64,000 nt of DNA, taken from Sulfitobacter guttiformis. Lineage in GTDB: Bacteria; Pseudomonadota; Alphaproteobacteria; Rhodobacterales; Rhodobacteraceae. Made by a program: the position numbers and the translations under genes. Below the pieces are notes generated by a model. That model saw only the letters and a list, made by a program, of their open reading frames with translations. It did not search any database and had not been told where the DNA came from. The stretch covers positions 682,001-746,000 of the forward strand of contig NZ_RAQK01000002.1 of assembly GCF_003610455.1 (NCBI RefSeq), read 5' to 3'. Each line of letters opens with the position of its first letter. Position 1 is the first letter of the stretch. Shown piece by piece: positions 50,453-60,336 of this stretch.

Positions 50453-51589
50453 ATGAATTATTTTACAGCTTCTATCGCTGCATTTGGACTGTCGACAACG
50501 ATGGGTCTGGCGCAGGATATCGTGCTGCCAAAGCAACTTAACTGGACCGCGTATGACACCGGCTCTGCCGGCTATAACCAGGCCGTAGCCATCGGTGCAG
50601 CATTGCAAGATGCTGCTGGTATCAACTTGCGTGTGCTGCCCGGCAAAAATGACGTCTCGCGCACCGAACCACTGCGTCAGGGCCGAGTCGAGTTTTCGGC
50701 AACAGGTGTTGGCGGCAGTTATATGGCGCAGGAAGGCGTATTTGACTTCGGCGCCGCAAACTGGGGTCCGCAGCCGATCCGCGTGCTGATGGCCAATAAC
50801 GGCGGCGCGATCAACCTATCGGTTGGTGTTGCCGGAGATTTGGGTATCGAAACTTACGCCGACCTCAAAGGGAAGCGCGTGGCCTACATTGTGGGCGCAC
50901 CCGCGCTCAACGTGAACACCGAGGCATATCTCGCTTACGGCGGTCTGACATGGGATGACGTGACCCGCGTCGATTTCGGCGGCTTTGGCGCAAGCTGGAC
51001 AGGTCTGATCGAAGGTCAGGTCGATGCGGCATTCGCATCTACTAACTCCGGCAGCGCCTATGAGGCTGCTGCGGGCCCACGTGGTCTGTTCTGGCCCCCT
51101 ATCGATGCTGACGATGCCGAAGCCGTTGGCCGGTTGCAGGCAATCGCGCCATTCTTCCAAACAAACCTTGCATCAGTTGGCGCCGGCATTGACGGCACCG
51201 ATGGGTATCAGGGAGCAGGCTATGCCTACCCTGTGCTGACTGCTATGGCCGCTGCAGATGAAGATCTGGTCTACAACATGACAAAAGCCATGGTCGAGCT
51301 GTTCCCTGCCTATGACGGCAACTCGCCGGGCATTGGCGGCTGGGCGCTGGACAAGCAGAACATGAAATGGGTCGTTCCCTACCATGACGGTGCGATCCGC
51401 TACTTCACCGAAGCCGGTGCATGGTCGGATGAAGCACAGGCACACAACGACGGTCTGGTCGCACGTCAGGCAGCCCTGATCGCAGCTTGGGACGCGCTGG
51501 TTGCGACCAACCCCGACGATCTCGAGGCGGCATGGGCAACGGCACGCCGTGAAGCGCTTGAAGCAGGCGGTTTCTCCATCGTTTTCTAA
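50453..51589 (+). CDS. TAXI-type TRAP transporter substrate-binding protein
   Basis: The 378-residue protein has a signal peptide (MNYFTASIAAFGLSTTMGLA) and the TAXI-family mature pattern (WTAYDTGSAGYNQAVAIGAA, FSATGVGGSYMAQEG, GLIEGQVDAAFASTNS). It binds an organic acid in the periplasm and hands it to the fused permease. GGGAGGAAAAT precedes the ATG. The downstream CoA ligase and ThDP enzyme suggest a carboxylate substrate. Confidence 0.9.
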   Translation: MNYFTASIAAFGLSTTMGLAQDIVLPKQLNWTAYDTGSAGYNQAVAIGAALQDAAGINLRVLPGKNDVSRTEPLRQGRVEFSATGVGGSYMAQEGVFDFGAANWGPQPIRVLMANNGGAINLSVGVAGDLGIETYADLKGKRVAYIVGAPALNVNTEAYLAYGGLTWDDVTRVDFGGFGASWTGLIEGQVDAAFASTNSGSAYEAAAGPRGLFWPPIDADDAEAVGRLQAIAPFFQTNLASVGAGIDGTDGYQGAGYAYPVLTAMAAADEDLVYNMTKAMVELFPAYDGNSPGIGGWALDKQNMKWVVPYHDGAIRYFTEAGAWSDEAQAHNDGLVARQAALIAAWDALVATNPDDLEAAWATARREALEAGGFSIVF

Positions 51590-51609
51590 ACGATGTTGCG
51601 CTGATGAAA

Positions 51610-51633
51610 CCGGCCGGTCTGATGACCGGCCGG
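51610..51633 (+). terminator. Stem-loop between TRAP binding-protein and permease genes
   Basis: CCGGCCGGTC and GACCGGCCGG form a perfect 10-base stem around TGAT, without a T run. Such stems usually protect the upstream mRNA so that binding protein exceeds permease. Confidence 0.6.
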
Positions 51634-51667
51634 ATTCCCTGTAATTTTCCCACAAAAGAGTAACCCC

Positions 51668-53662
51668 ATGACCGATACCACCAACGCATCCTCCAACACC
51701 AAGCGGATCGAAGAAGTCGCCATCGACGGAGAAACCCCTGCAGAACGCATTGCGGGACCTGCGCGCTGGGTCGTAGTAATTGGCACGCTTTTGTCGCTTG
51801 TGCTGGTCGTAAACCAGCTGTTCAACCTCCAGATCATGGGCATCGTCCTGATCGAAGGTCGCTATCTCTACATCCTTGGCGGCATGTATCTTGCACTCAG
51901 CTTCCTGATTTTTCAGATGCGCGGAGGCAAGGGCGGTACGCCCTCCCTGCTCGACTGGGGTCTTTTCGGAATCGCGGCTGCCTGCACGGTCTATCTGGCG
52001 CAAACAGCTCAACAAAACCTTTCGTCGGGCTGGGAATATGCTGCGCCGCAGACTGCGCAATATGTCTCGGTCGTCTTCTTCTTTCTTGTACTTGAAGCAA
52101 CGCGGCGTGCAGGGGGCCTTGTCCTGTTCCTCATTGTTACGTTGTTCGCGTTCTACCCGACGTTCGCGGGTGTGGTGCCTGATCCTTTCTCGGGGTTCCA
52201 GAGCACGTTCATGCAAACCGTTCCCTATCATGTTTTCTCCTCCGAGAGCTCATTCGGCATCCCGATGAAGGCCTTTGGCGGTGTAGTTATCGGCTTCATC
52301 CTCTTCGGGGCCGTGCTGCAACGTACCGGAGGCGGCCAGTTCTTTAACGATCTGGCGCTTGGTATGGTCGGTGGCTACCGCGGTGGCGCTGCGAAAGTAT
52401 CAATCTTCGCCAGTGGTTTCATGGGATCGATGTCCGGCTCGGTCATTTCCAACGTGTTGACCACCGGCGCCGTTTCAATCCCTGCCATGCGCAAAACCGG
52501 ATTTTCCGCAAAAACCGCTGCAGCGACCGAGGCATGTGCCTCTACCGGCGGTGTGTTGATGCCCCCCATCATGGGCGCCACGGCATTTATTATGGCCTCC
52601 TTCCTTTCGCGCCCTTATGTCGAGATCGCTCTCGCAGCGGCCATCCCCAGCATCCTGTTTTACTGGGGCCTGTTCACCGGCATCGACGCTTATTCCGCAA
52701 AGCGCGGCCTCAAGGGCCTGCCGAAGCCCGACCTCCCGCAGCTGCGTGCCGTCATGGCCGAAGGCTGGCCCTATATCTTCGTGTTTGCACTCCTGCTTTA
52801 TATGATGATCGGTCTGCGTCAGGAATCGTCCGCGCCATTCTATGCGACAGCACTTTTGCTGGTGGTAAACCAGTTCCGTGCACGCTTCCGCCTCAACCGT
52901 GTCCGCCTTGGTAACATGATTGTCGGTGTCGGCATGGGTCTGGCCGAGCTTACCGCGATTTTGCTTGGCGTTGGCCTCATCGTTGGGTCGTTCTCAGCCA
53001 CAGGTCTTGCTGGCACACTGGTTAACGAGCTGGTCTTTATGGCCGGTGACAATACGTTGGTCCTGCTGGGCATGGGCGCGCTTACCGCGTTCATCTTTGG
53101 CATGGGGATGACAGTCACAGCCTGCTATATCTTTTTGGCGGTGGTCCTCGCGCCTGCGCTGGAAGCAGGCGGGCTCAACACACTCGCTGTCCACTTGTTC
53201 ATCCTGTACTGGGGTATGGTCAGCTTCATCACGCCACCCGTAGCACTCGGCGCATTTGCGGCCTCGACCATGGCGGGCTCCAATCCAATCGCAACAGGGT
53301 TCGAGGCCATGCGCCTCGGCGGGGTGATCTACATTGCGCCATTCTTCTTCGTGCTTAACCCTGCCCTCATCGGGCAGGCTCCTGCGTGGGAGGTTGTGGT
53401 CGCACTGACGAGTGCGATGATCGGGGTCGCAGTGATCTCCTCGGCTTTGCAAGGCTACATCAGTCTTGTTGGACCAATCGAGGGGCCGATGGCCTATCCC
53501 TTGCGCATCTTGCTGTTTGTTGGCGGTGTTCTTATCGCAAAGCCCGAAACAGAGCTGCTGCCGCTGAGCTATGCAGGGTCCTTCGCCATTGGTGCACTTT
53601 TGTGCGCGCTGCCCTTCTACCTTGCGTGGCGGGCCAATCAAACTGATCCAAGAACGGCGTAA
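51668..53662 (+). CDS. TRAP transporter fused 4TM/12TM permease
   Basis: The 664-residue membrane protein fuses the small DctQ-like and large DctM-like subunits, as is usual for TAXI systems. Helices start near residue 32; the conserved large-subunit motifs include SVISNVLTTGAVSIPAMRK, ATEACASTGGVLMPPIMGAT and LFILYWGMVSFITPPVALGA. It drives uptake with an ion gradient. It starts about 80 bases after the binding-protein gene and ends 6 bases before the ligase gene. Confidence 0.92.
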   Translation: MTDTTNASSNTKRIEEVAIDGETPAERIAGPARWVVVIGTLLSLVLVVNQLFNLQIMGIVLIEGRYLYILGGMYLALSFLIFQMRGGKGGTPSLLDWGLFGIAAACTVYLAQTAQQNLSSGWEYAAPQTAQYVSVVFFFLVLEATRRAGGLVLFLIVTLFAFYPTFAGVVPDPFSGFQSTFMQTVPYHVFSSESSFGIPMKAFGGVVIGFILFGAVLQRTGGGQFFNDLALGMVGGYRGGAAKVSIFASGFMGSMSGSVISNVLTTGAVSIPAMRKTGFSAKTAAATEACASTGGVLMPPIMGATAFIMASFLSRPYVEIALAAAIPSILFYWGLFTGIDAYSAKRGLKGLPKPDLPQLRAVMAEGWPYIFVFALLLYMMIGLRQESSAPFYATALLLVVNQFRARFRLNRVRLGNMIVGVGMGLAELTAILLGVGLIVGSFSATGLAGTLVNELVFMAGDNTLVLLGMGALTAFIFGMGMTVTACYIFLAVVLAPALEAGGLNTLAVHLFILYWGMVSFITPPVALGAFAASTMAGSNPIATGFEAMRLGGVIYIAPFFFVLNPALIGQAPAWEVVVALTSAMIGVAVISSALQGYISLVGPIEGPMAYPLRILLFVGGVLIAKPETELLPLSYAGSFAIGALLCALPFYLAWRANQTDPRTA

Positions 53663-53667
53663 GTGCA

Positions 53668-55236
53668 ATGATAGAGATTACACCGCCCTACTCTGCCACA
53701 GCGCCAACCGAAAACATCGTGACACGCCTGCGGAGCAATGCCGCCAGCCATCCAGAAAAGCTGGCGCTTGTGTGCGGCGCGCAGCGTGTCACATGGGCCG
53801 CGTTCGATGCCCGCACAAACAAGGTCGCGCAAATGCTATTCGGCATTGGCGTGGCCAAGGGCGACAACATCGCCATCCTGTCAGCCAATTCGGTCCCCTA
53901 CGCCGAGTTGTTTATCGGGATACTCAAAGCCGGCGCTTGTGTAACGCCACTCTCCTCAATGGCGTCCCCCGATGCGCTGAAAAAGATGCTCGAGGATTGC
54001 GGCGCGAAGGCCATCTTCGTGGCTGAAAACTATGCGCCACTGATTGCAGACTTTATCACTGGTCTGCCGCTATCCCGCTTTGCGATCGATTTTGCGCAAG
54101 AAGGATATGAGGACTTCGAGGCCGCGCTGGCACAAGCCAACGAAACCGATCCTGAAATATCCATATCTCTAAGCGACCCCTTCAATCTCATCTATTCCTC
54201 CGGCACCACAGGCACACCGAAAGGTATTGTGCACAACCACCAGATGCGTGCCGCACAGATGGAGCGGGTTACCCCGAACGGATACGACGACAACGCGCGC
54301 ACGCTGATCTCTACACCGCTATATTCCAACACGACCATTGTGTCGTTCATACCCACGCTTTTTGGCGGCTCCACTGTATATCTTATGCCAAAATTCGATG
54401 CACGTGCTTATCTCCAGATTGTCGAGGCAGAGGCGATCACCCATACCATGCTGGTCCCTGTTCAATATAAACGCATCATGGATGTCCCTGATTTCGACAG
54501 CTTTGATCTGTCGTCAATGCGGATCAAATTCTCGACCTCTGCGCCGCTGCGCGCAGATGTAAAACGTGATGTGCTGACACGTTTTCCGGGCAAGCTGATC
54601 GAATATTACGGCCTGACAGAAGGCGGCGGCGTGACCGTTCTGGTAGCTGATGACAACCCGACCAAACTGCACACCGTAGGGCAAGTTGCACCGGGCAACG
54701 ACATCCGCCTCATCGACAGTGCCGGCAAAGAGGTGCCACAAGGCGAGGTTGGCGAGATTTGCGGCCGCGGCCCCACGATGATGGCCGGCTACTTTGGCCG
54801 CGATGATCTGACCTCCGACTACATCTGGCGCAACCCGCAGGGAGACATCTATTTCCGCTCCGGTGATATGGGATCGTTTGATGCCGACGGCTTTTTGGTT
54901 CTTTCCGACCGCAAGAAGGATATGATTATCTCTGGCGGGCTGAACATCTATGCAAACGATCTGGAGCTTGTCCTGCTCGAAGATCCCGACGTGACCGATG
55001 CCGCCGTAATCGGTGTCCCTTCGGAGGCTTGGGGCGAGACGCCTCTGGCTCTGGTTGTGCTGGATGAAAATGCCATCCGTAGCTCTGATGATATTCTTGC
55101 CAGAGCAAATAGCAAACTGGGCAAGAGCCACCGCCTCTCTGCTGTAGAAATCCGCGATGTCCTGCCTCGCAGTACGATCGGCAAAATCCTGAAAAAAGAC
55201 TTGCGCGCCCCCTATTGGGAAAAGGAAACACAGTGA
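53668..55236 (+). CDS. AMP-forming acyl-CoA ligase
   Basis: The 522-residue adenylate-forming enzyme has YSSGTTGTPKGIVHNHQM, EYYGLTEGGGVTVL, RSGDMGSFDADGFLVLSDRK and the catalytic-lysine end STIGKILKKDLR. It should activate the acid brought in by the TRAP system. The substrate is unknown; it is not close enough to a named subfamily for me to assign one. GTGA overlap with the next gene shows coupling. Confidence 0.88.
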   Translation: MIEITPPYSATAPTENIVTRLRSNAASHPEKLALVCGAQRVTWAAFDARTNKVAQMLFGIGVAKGDNIAILSANSVPYAELFIGILKAGACVTPLSSMASPDALKKMLEDCGAKAIFVAENYAPLIADFITGLPLSRFAIDFAQEGYEDFEAALAQANETDPEISISLSDPFNLIYSSGTTGTPKGIVHNHQMRAAQMERVTPNGYDDNARTLISTPLYSNTTIVSFIPTLFGGSTVYLMPKFDARAYLQIVEAEAITHTMLVPVQYKRIMDVPDFDSFDLSSMRIKFSTSAPLRADVKRDVLTRFPGKLIEYYGLTEGGGVTVLVADDNPTKLHTVGQVAPGNDIRLIDSAGKEVPQGEVGEICGRGPTMMAGYFGRDDLTSDYIWRNPQGDIYFRSGDMGSFDADGFLVLSDRKKDMIISGGLNIYANDLELVLLEDPDVTDAAVIGVPSEAWGETPLALVVLDENAIRSSDDILARANSKLGKSHRLSAVEIRDVLPRSTIGKILKKDLRAPYWEKETQ

Positions 55237-56801
55237 CTGACAGTAAAACGACCCCCATGAACGGCGCAGAAAGCCTCGTGACGACCTTGCTGGCCAACGG
55301 GGTGAACGTCTGTTTCACCAATCCTGGCACGTCCGAGATGCATTTTGTGGCAGCCCTCGATCATATCCCCGGAATGCGGTCGATCCTTGCTCTGCAAGAA
55401 GGAGTCGCCACCGGTGCTGCGGACGGTTACTACCGGATGACCGGCAAGCCCGCATCGACACTGCTGCATCTGGGGCCAGGTCTGGCCAACGGATTATCAA
55501 ACCTTCACAACGCGAAAAAGGCGGGCTCGGGTGTTGTCAACATCATCGGCGAGCACGCATCAACCCATATCGAGTTGGACGCACCGCTGACCTCCGACAT
55601 AGAGGGGATTGCGCGGCCTGTTTCTCATTGGGTTCATACTTCGAAATCAGTGGCCACCGTAGGCGCGGATGCTGCGCGGGCGGTTCAGTCCGCCATGACC
55701 GCACCGGGCCAGATCGCCTCGCTGATCCTGCCCTCCGATACGGCGTGGAACGAAGGTGGCGTGGCCCATGGTGCGATTGATCTGCCTGCCCCTGCCCCCT
55801 TTGACGAGAGCCAGCTTGAGGCTGCCGTATCAGCACTCGACGGGCCGGAGACTTTGCTGCTGCTCGGCGGTACCGCCCTTACGGAAGCAAACCTCGAAAT
55901 CGCGGGGCGCATCGCGGCCAAGACCGGCTGCGCACTGCTGTCGGAATGGTCCAATGCACGGCTAGAACGTGGCGCAGGCCGGGTGTTCATCGGGCGTGTT
56001 CCCTACCCGATTGATATCGCTTTGAAAGTGTTGGAGCCTTTCAAACAGATCGTGCTGATCGGTGCCCGAGCCCCAATAGGATTTTTCGCCTATCCTAACA
56101 AGCCTGCTATTCTGACGCGGGAGGGCGCCGAGATCACAACACTGGCAGCTGCGGGTGCGGACCTTGGGGGCGCGCTGACGGCGCTGTGTGCTGCGGCAGG
56201 TGCCACAGATACCGACCCCGCACATGTTGTTACCGCCGCCCAACCTGAGCGCCCCACTGGGCGCATCAATCTCGATAATCTGGCAGCGCTCATTGCCCGC
56301 GCCATCCCCGAGGATGGGATAATCGTCGACGAGTCCGTGACTTCGGGACGCGCATTCTCTCCCGCGACAAAGGGGGCACCGCGACACACATGGCTGAACA
56401 ATTGCGGCGGCTCTATCGGGTACGGCATGCCTGCGGCGATCGGCGCAGCCGTTGCCTGCCCTGATCGCAAGGTGATGTGCATGACCGGCGATGGGTCTGC
56501 GATGTATACCGTTCAATCGCTCTGGACCATGGCGCGTGAGAAACTGGACATTACTGTTCTGATTTTCGCCAACCGCAGCTACCAGATCTTGCGCGGGGAG
56601 CTTACGAATGTGGGCGTCCAGAACGCCGGTCCGCGCGCGATGGACATGCTCAGCCTTGAGCGTCCAACTCTGGACTGGGTTCAGATGTCCCACTCAATGG
56701 GTGTGCCTGCAGTGCGCGTAAGCGAATGTGAAGAACTTGAGGCAGCCCTGCAGGACGGGCTGGAAAGCGGTGGCCCTAACCTGATCGAGATCGTGTTGTG
56801 A
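55233..56801 (+). CDS. Thiamine diphosphate enzyme (acetolactate synthase/decarboxylase type)
   Basis: About 522 residues with the ThDP-family layout: N-terminal pyrimidine domain with the catalytic Glu in ILALQEGVATGAADGYYRM, a middle domain, and a C-terminal diphosphate domain with GDGSAMYTVQSLWTMA ending in the cofactor-binding FANRSY. It is annotated broadly as a large-subunit-like acetolactate synthase but is not in an ilv context. Here a lyase or decarboxylase acting on an acyl-CoA or 2-oxo acid is more likely. The GTG start overlaps the ligase stop. Confidence 0.85.
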   Translation: MTDSKTTPMNGAESLVTTLLANGVNVCFTNPGTSEMHFVAALDHIPGMRSILALQEGVATGAADGYYRMTGKPASTLLHLGPGLANGLSNLHNAKKAGSGVVNIIGEHASTHIELDAPLTSDIEGIARPVSHWVHTSKSVATVGADAARAVQSAMTAPGQIASLILPSDTAWNEGGVAHGAIDLPAPAPFDESQLEAAVSALDGPETLLLLGGTALTEANLEIAGRIAAKTGCALLSEWSNARLERGAGRVFIGRVPYPIDIALKVLEPFKQIVLIGARAPIGFFAYPNKPAILTREGAEITTLAAAGADLGGALTALCAAAGATDTDPAHVVTAAQPERPTGRINLDNLAALIARAIPEDGIIVDESVTSGRAFSPATKGAPRHTWLNNCGGSIGYGMPAAIGAAVACPDRKVMCMTGDGSAMYTVQSLWTMAREKLDITVLIFANRSYQILRGELTNVGVQNAGPRAMDMLSLERPTLDWVQMSHSMGVPAVRVSECEELEAALQDGLESGGPNLIEIVL

Positions 56802-56833
56802 GTGGGTAACAAAAGGATGGGGCGCTTGATCCG

Positions 56834-58222
56834 ATGACTATCGCCCTGAAAAATTTGCCACAAATTCAGACGCTTCTGACCTATCCGGCAATTGCCGCGT
56901 TGGTGGACCTCTTTAGCCACACCGAGACTGTAGATGCACTTCGAGGAGTGATTGCGGACCTGCGCGCCGCTATTCTGGCAGAGGATGCCGCCCTTCCAGA
57001 TTTCGAAAGCGCTGTTTTTGCAGCCACCGTGTTGCACCGGATCGAAGCGCGCCGCGCGCCCTCTCTGGTGCCGGTGATCAACGCTACGGGCATCATCATC
57101 CACACAAATCTGGGCCGTGCGCGCCTGGCCCCCGAGGCCTTACAGGCGATGCATGTCGCAGGCGAAAGTCCAAGCAACCTTGAACTGGATCTTGGCACGG
57201 GCAAGCGCGGATCACGCCACACCCATGTCGAAACGCTCATTTGCGAGCTAACGGGGGCACAAGCCGCTGTGGTGGTAAACAACTGTGCGGCGGCGGTTCT
57301 GTTGAGCCTGATGGCCACAGCACAGGGGCGCACTGTTGTGGCCTCGCGAGGGGAGTTGATCGAGATTGGCGGATCCTTCCGTCTGCCCGATGTGATTGCA
57401 CAAAGCGGGGCGACCTTGCGTGAGGTTGGGGCGACGAACAAAACCCGGATTTCCGACTACGATGAGGCGATCGATGATACCACAGCCGCTCTGCTGAAAA
57501 GCCATACCAGCAATTTCAAGATCATCGGCTTTACCGCTGCGCCCGACCGCCGCGAGCTGGCCAAACTGGCAAAGCAACGGAATGTCATCCTGATGGAAGA
57601 TCTGGGCAGCGGCGTGTTGATTGACCTGTCGCCTTACGGTCTGGGAGACGAACCTGTGGTCGGTGAGATCCTCAAATCTGGGGTCGATCTAGTGATGTTT
57701 TCGGGAGATAAACTGCTGGGCGGACCGCAGGCGGGGATCATCGCGGGTCGGCGCGATATCGTGGCCCAACTCAAATCACACCCTCTGATGCGGGCGGTTC
57801 GGATCGACAAACTGTCGCTTGCCGCGCTCGAGGCGACATTGCGGCTCTACCGCACGCCCCACGATCCGTTGCGCGACGTGCCGGTTTTGGCGATGCTGTC
57901 AGAGCCGATAGAAGCAGTTGAGCAACGCGCCCGCGAGATGATGCAGGCATTGTGGGACGTGGGGATCACGGATGTGGATCTCCACAACAGCACAGCCTAC
58001 GCTGGCGCAGGATCCCTGCCACAACAGGATCTAGAGAGCTACGCCGTCAGCGTGAGTGTGCCTCACCTATCGGCAGACGCCCTCGCCACAGCGTTGCGCA
58101 AGGCTACCCCGCCAGTGGTGGGGCGGATCGAGCGCGGGCATATCATGCTTGATGCGCGCACGGTAACGGCGCCAGAAGTTTCATTGGTTGCCCGCGCCTT
58201 CGCGCGTATTTTGACCCCATGA
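56834..58222 (+). CDS. selA: L-seryl-tRNA(Sec) selenium transferase
   Basis: SelA is a PLP enzyme that converts Ser-tRNA(Sec) to Sec-tRNA(Sec) with selenophosphate. The 462-residue protein has the blocks PVINATGIIIHTNLGRARLA, VVNNCAAAVLLSLMA, EDLGSGVLIDLS and the PLP-lysine segment MFSGDKLLGGPQAGII. Its stop overlaps the selB start (ATGA). It follows the ThDP gene by only 32 bases. Confidence 0.97.
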   Translation: MTIALKNLPQIQTLLTYPAIAALVDLFSHTETVDALRGVIADLRAAILAEDAALPDFESAVFAATVLHRIEARRAPSLVPVINATGIIIHTNLGRARLAPEALQAMHVAGESPSNLELDLGTGKRGSRHTHVETLICELTGAQAAVVVNNCAAAVLLSLMATAQGRTVVASRGELIEIGGSFRLPDVIAQSGATLREVGATNKTRISDYDEAIDDTTAALLKSHTSNFKIIGFTAAPDRRELAKLAKQRNVILMEDLGSGVLIDLSPYGLGDEPVVGEILKSGVDLVMFSGDKLLGGPQAGIIAGRRDIVAQLKSHPLMRAVRIDKLSLAALEATLRLYRTPHDPLRDVPVLAMLSEPIEAVEQRAREMMQALWDVGITDVDLHNSTAYAGAGSLPQQDLESYAVSVSVPHLSADALATALRKATPPVVGRIERGHIMLDARTVTAPEVSLVARAFARILTP

Positions 58223-60135
58223 GCAAAGCTTGTGTTGTGGTGATCGGCCATGTGGATCACGGAAAGTCTGCCCTTGTCCGGGCCCTCACAGGAACCGAGA
58301 CCGACAGCCTACCGGAGGAAAAGCAGCGCGGATTGTCAATCACGCCCGGCTACGCGCACCGCAGCTATCCGGCAGGTGTGATTGATTTCGTAGACGCCCC
58401 AGGCCATGAGGATTTTATCGCGGCGATGGTAGCGGGCGCCAGTGGGGCGCGGGCGGCGCTCTTGGTAATCTCCGCCCGCGAAGGCATCGCCGCGCAAACG
58501 CTCGAGCACCTGCGCATTGCGCAGTTGCTTGGGATTGAAACAGGCATAATCGCCATCACAAAATCCGATCTGGTCGAGACGGCCGAACAAGACCTTTTGC
58601 GCCGCGAGATCCGCGCGGCGCTGGCACATTCGGTGTTTGCCACGGCACCAATCATATTCTGCTCAGCCCTGACAGGGGACGGGCTGGACAGTCTGAATGA
58701 TGCGCTCGAGAGCGTTCTGAAGATAAGTACGACGCAAGTTAACCCGCCTTCCGACAGCTTCCTGCCTATTGATCGGATTTTCACCCTTGCGGGTCTTGGC
58801 ACTGTCGTAACGGGCACTTTGCTGGGGGCCGATCTGACAACGGGCGGTGAGGCAGTGGTACTGCCCGAGGGTCGCAAGGTGAGCATACGGGGGTTGCACT
58901 CTCGCGGTCTGCCGCGAGAGACGGTCCACACGGGCGAGCGAACGGCCGCCAATCTGCGCGGCGTGGCCGTAGCCGATATCGCTCGCGGGTCTGTCTTGTG
59001 TGCCGCTGGCAGCTATGCGCCAAGCGTTTGTATCGATGTTGAAATCAGTCTTCTGCCCGATGCACCCGCGCCGCTCAAGCATAATCAGGATCTGCGCGTT
59101 CTGTTCGGAACCGCGCATGTGGTCGCGAACTTGCGGATATTTGGGGGCGACCAGCTCAGGAGTAAACACAGCGCGTTTGCACAACTCAGATTCAAGAGAC
59201 CTGTCGCAGGATTTGCAGGCCAACGCGCTATTCTGCGCCAGCTGTCGCCCGCAGCAACACTTGGCGGTGCTGTGTTTCTGGACCCGTTGGCAGCACCGGC
59301 GCGGGCCGGTGACGCTTCGCGTATTGCTGTGCTAGAGGCGGCCAGTGCCGGCGATCCATGCCATATCGCACATGCTCTTTGCACCAGTGCCAGTGCCAAA
59401 GGTATTGCCCGATTGTCTGATGTGGCGCGCCTTTCACGCAAACCTTTGGCAGGTTTACAAACCGCGCTACTCCCTGAATTTGATCTGTTGGAGGGCGATC
59501 TGATTGCCCCTCATTCGCGGATCAGCGGGTGCAAGGCTGAAATAATCGGCGCGCTCGCGACCTATCATATCCAGTTTCCGCTGCATTTGGCTGCTGCACG
59601 AACAATCCTTGCGAAACTGAACTTTGCGCGGCCCTTGCTCGATTATTGCGAGCGTGTCTTAATTGATAATGGTGACATCCTAGAAGCAGGCGCAGGATTA
59701 ACCTTAGAGGCACACGATCCGCTTACCCTGATGACGGACAAACAACACTCAAGAATGGCTGAAATGATTACTGTTTTCCGCGCCGCGGGGCTGTCACCGC
59801 CAGCAGCAGCAACAGTTGTCCATGACCAGACTGACGCAGACCTTCTGGCGCTTTGCATCGACACCAGAGCGCTCACCGCGCTGCACAATGTGGGCCTTGA
59901 CCAGCGGCTTGTTCTGGACACGCAGGCCGTGCAATCCGCCGCCGTGACCCTGCTGTGCGCCTTCCCGCCCCCGCATGAATTTACCACAAGCGCTGCCCGC
60001 TCTGCCCTTGAAACCTCGCGGCGCGTTATCGTGCCCTTGCTCGAGCATTTCGACACATGCGCCATCACCCTGCGCAGCGGCGATACCCGCCGTATGGCAA
60101 AGGCGATTTCGGTTCCAACCCATGATGCGAATTGA
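58219..60135 (+). CDS. selB: Selenocysteine-specific elongation factor
   Basis: SelB is the GTPase that brings Sec-tRNA to UGA codons by binding the mRNA SECIS hairpin. The 638-residue protein has G1 GHVDHGKS, G3 DAPGHEDF, G4 TKSD, EF-Tu-like domains II-III (GTVVTGTLLGADLTTGGEAV) and a C-terminal extension of winged helices that bind the hairpin. It sits between selA and selC. Confidence 0.97.
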   Translation: MSKACVVVIGHVDHGKSALVRALTGTETDSLPEEKQRGLSITPGYAHRSYPAGVIDFVDAPGHEDFIAAMVAGASGARAALLVISAREGIAAQTLEHLRIAQLLGIETGIIAITKSDLVETAEQDLLRREIRAALAHSVFATAPIIFCSALTGDGLDSLNDALESVLKISTTQVNPPSDSFLPIDRIFTLAGLGTVVTGTLLGADLTTGGEAVVLPEGRKVSIRGLHSRGLPRETVHTGERTAANLRGVAVADIARGSVLCAAGSYAPSVCIDVEISLLPDAPAPLKHNQDLRVLFGTAHVVANLRIFGGDQLRSKHSAFAQLRFKRPVAGFAGQRAILRQLSPAATLGGAVFLDPLAAPARAGDASRIAVLEAASAGDPCHIAHALCTSASAKGIARLSDVARLSRKPLAGLQTALLPEFDLLEGDLIAPHSRISGCKAEIIGALATYHIQFPLHLAAARTILAKLNFARPLLDYCERVLIDNGDILEAGAGLTLEAHDPLTLMTDKQHSRMAEMITVFRAAGLSPPAAATVVHDQTDADLLALCIDTRALTALHNVGLDQRLVLDTQAVQSAAVTLLCAFPPPHEFTTSAARSALETSRRVIVPLLEHFDTCAITLRSGDTRRMAKAISVPTHDAN

Positions 60136-60151
60136 TAGCATAATCACATCC

Positions 60152-60246
60152 GGAGGTGACCGGAGTCTGGTGGCTTCCCTGGTCTTCAACACCATGGACA
60201 CGCATATGCTGCGTGTGGTGGGTTCGATTCCCATCCACCTCCGCCA
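60152..60246 (+). tRNA. selC: tRNA-Sec (anticodon UCA)
   Basis: A 95-base tRNA with GGAGGTG pairing to CACCTCC, anticodon TCA (60186-60188) in the loop CTTCAAC, the long variable arm typical of Sec tRNA (ACACGCA ... TGCGTGT), the T arm GGGTTCGATTCCC, and a G discriminator followed by encoded CCA. It lies 16 bases after selB, giving a full selABC set. Confidence 0.95.
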
Positions 60247-60336
60247 TATCACAAATCTGGCAAAAATCGGCAGGCATAGCGCTGGACATTGCCGTGCGGG
60301 CATTGCCAAAATGAACCACACCATCGGGAGACAGAC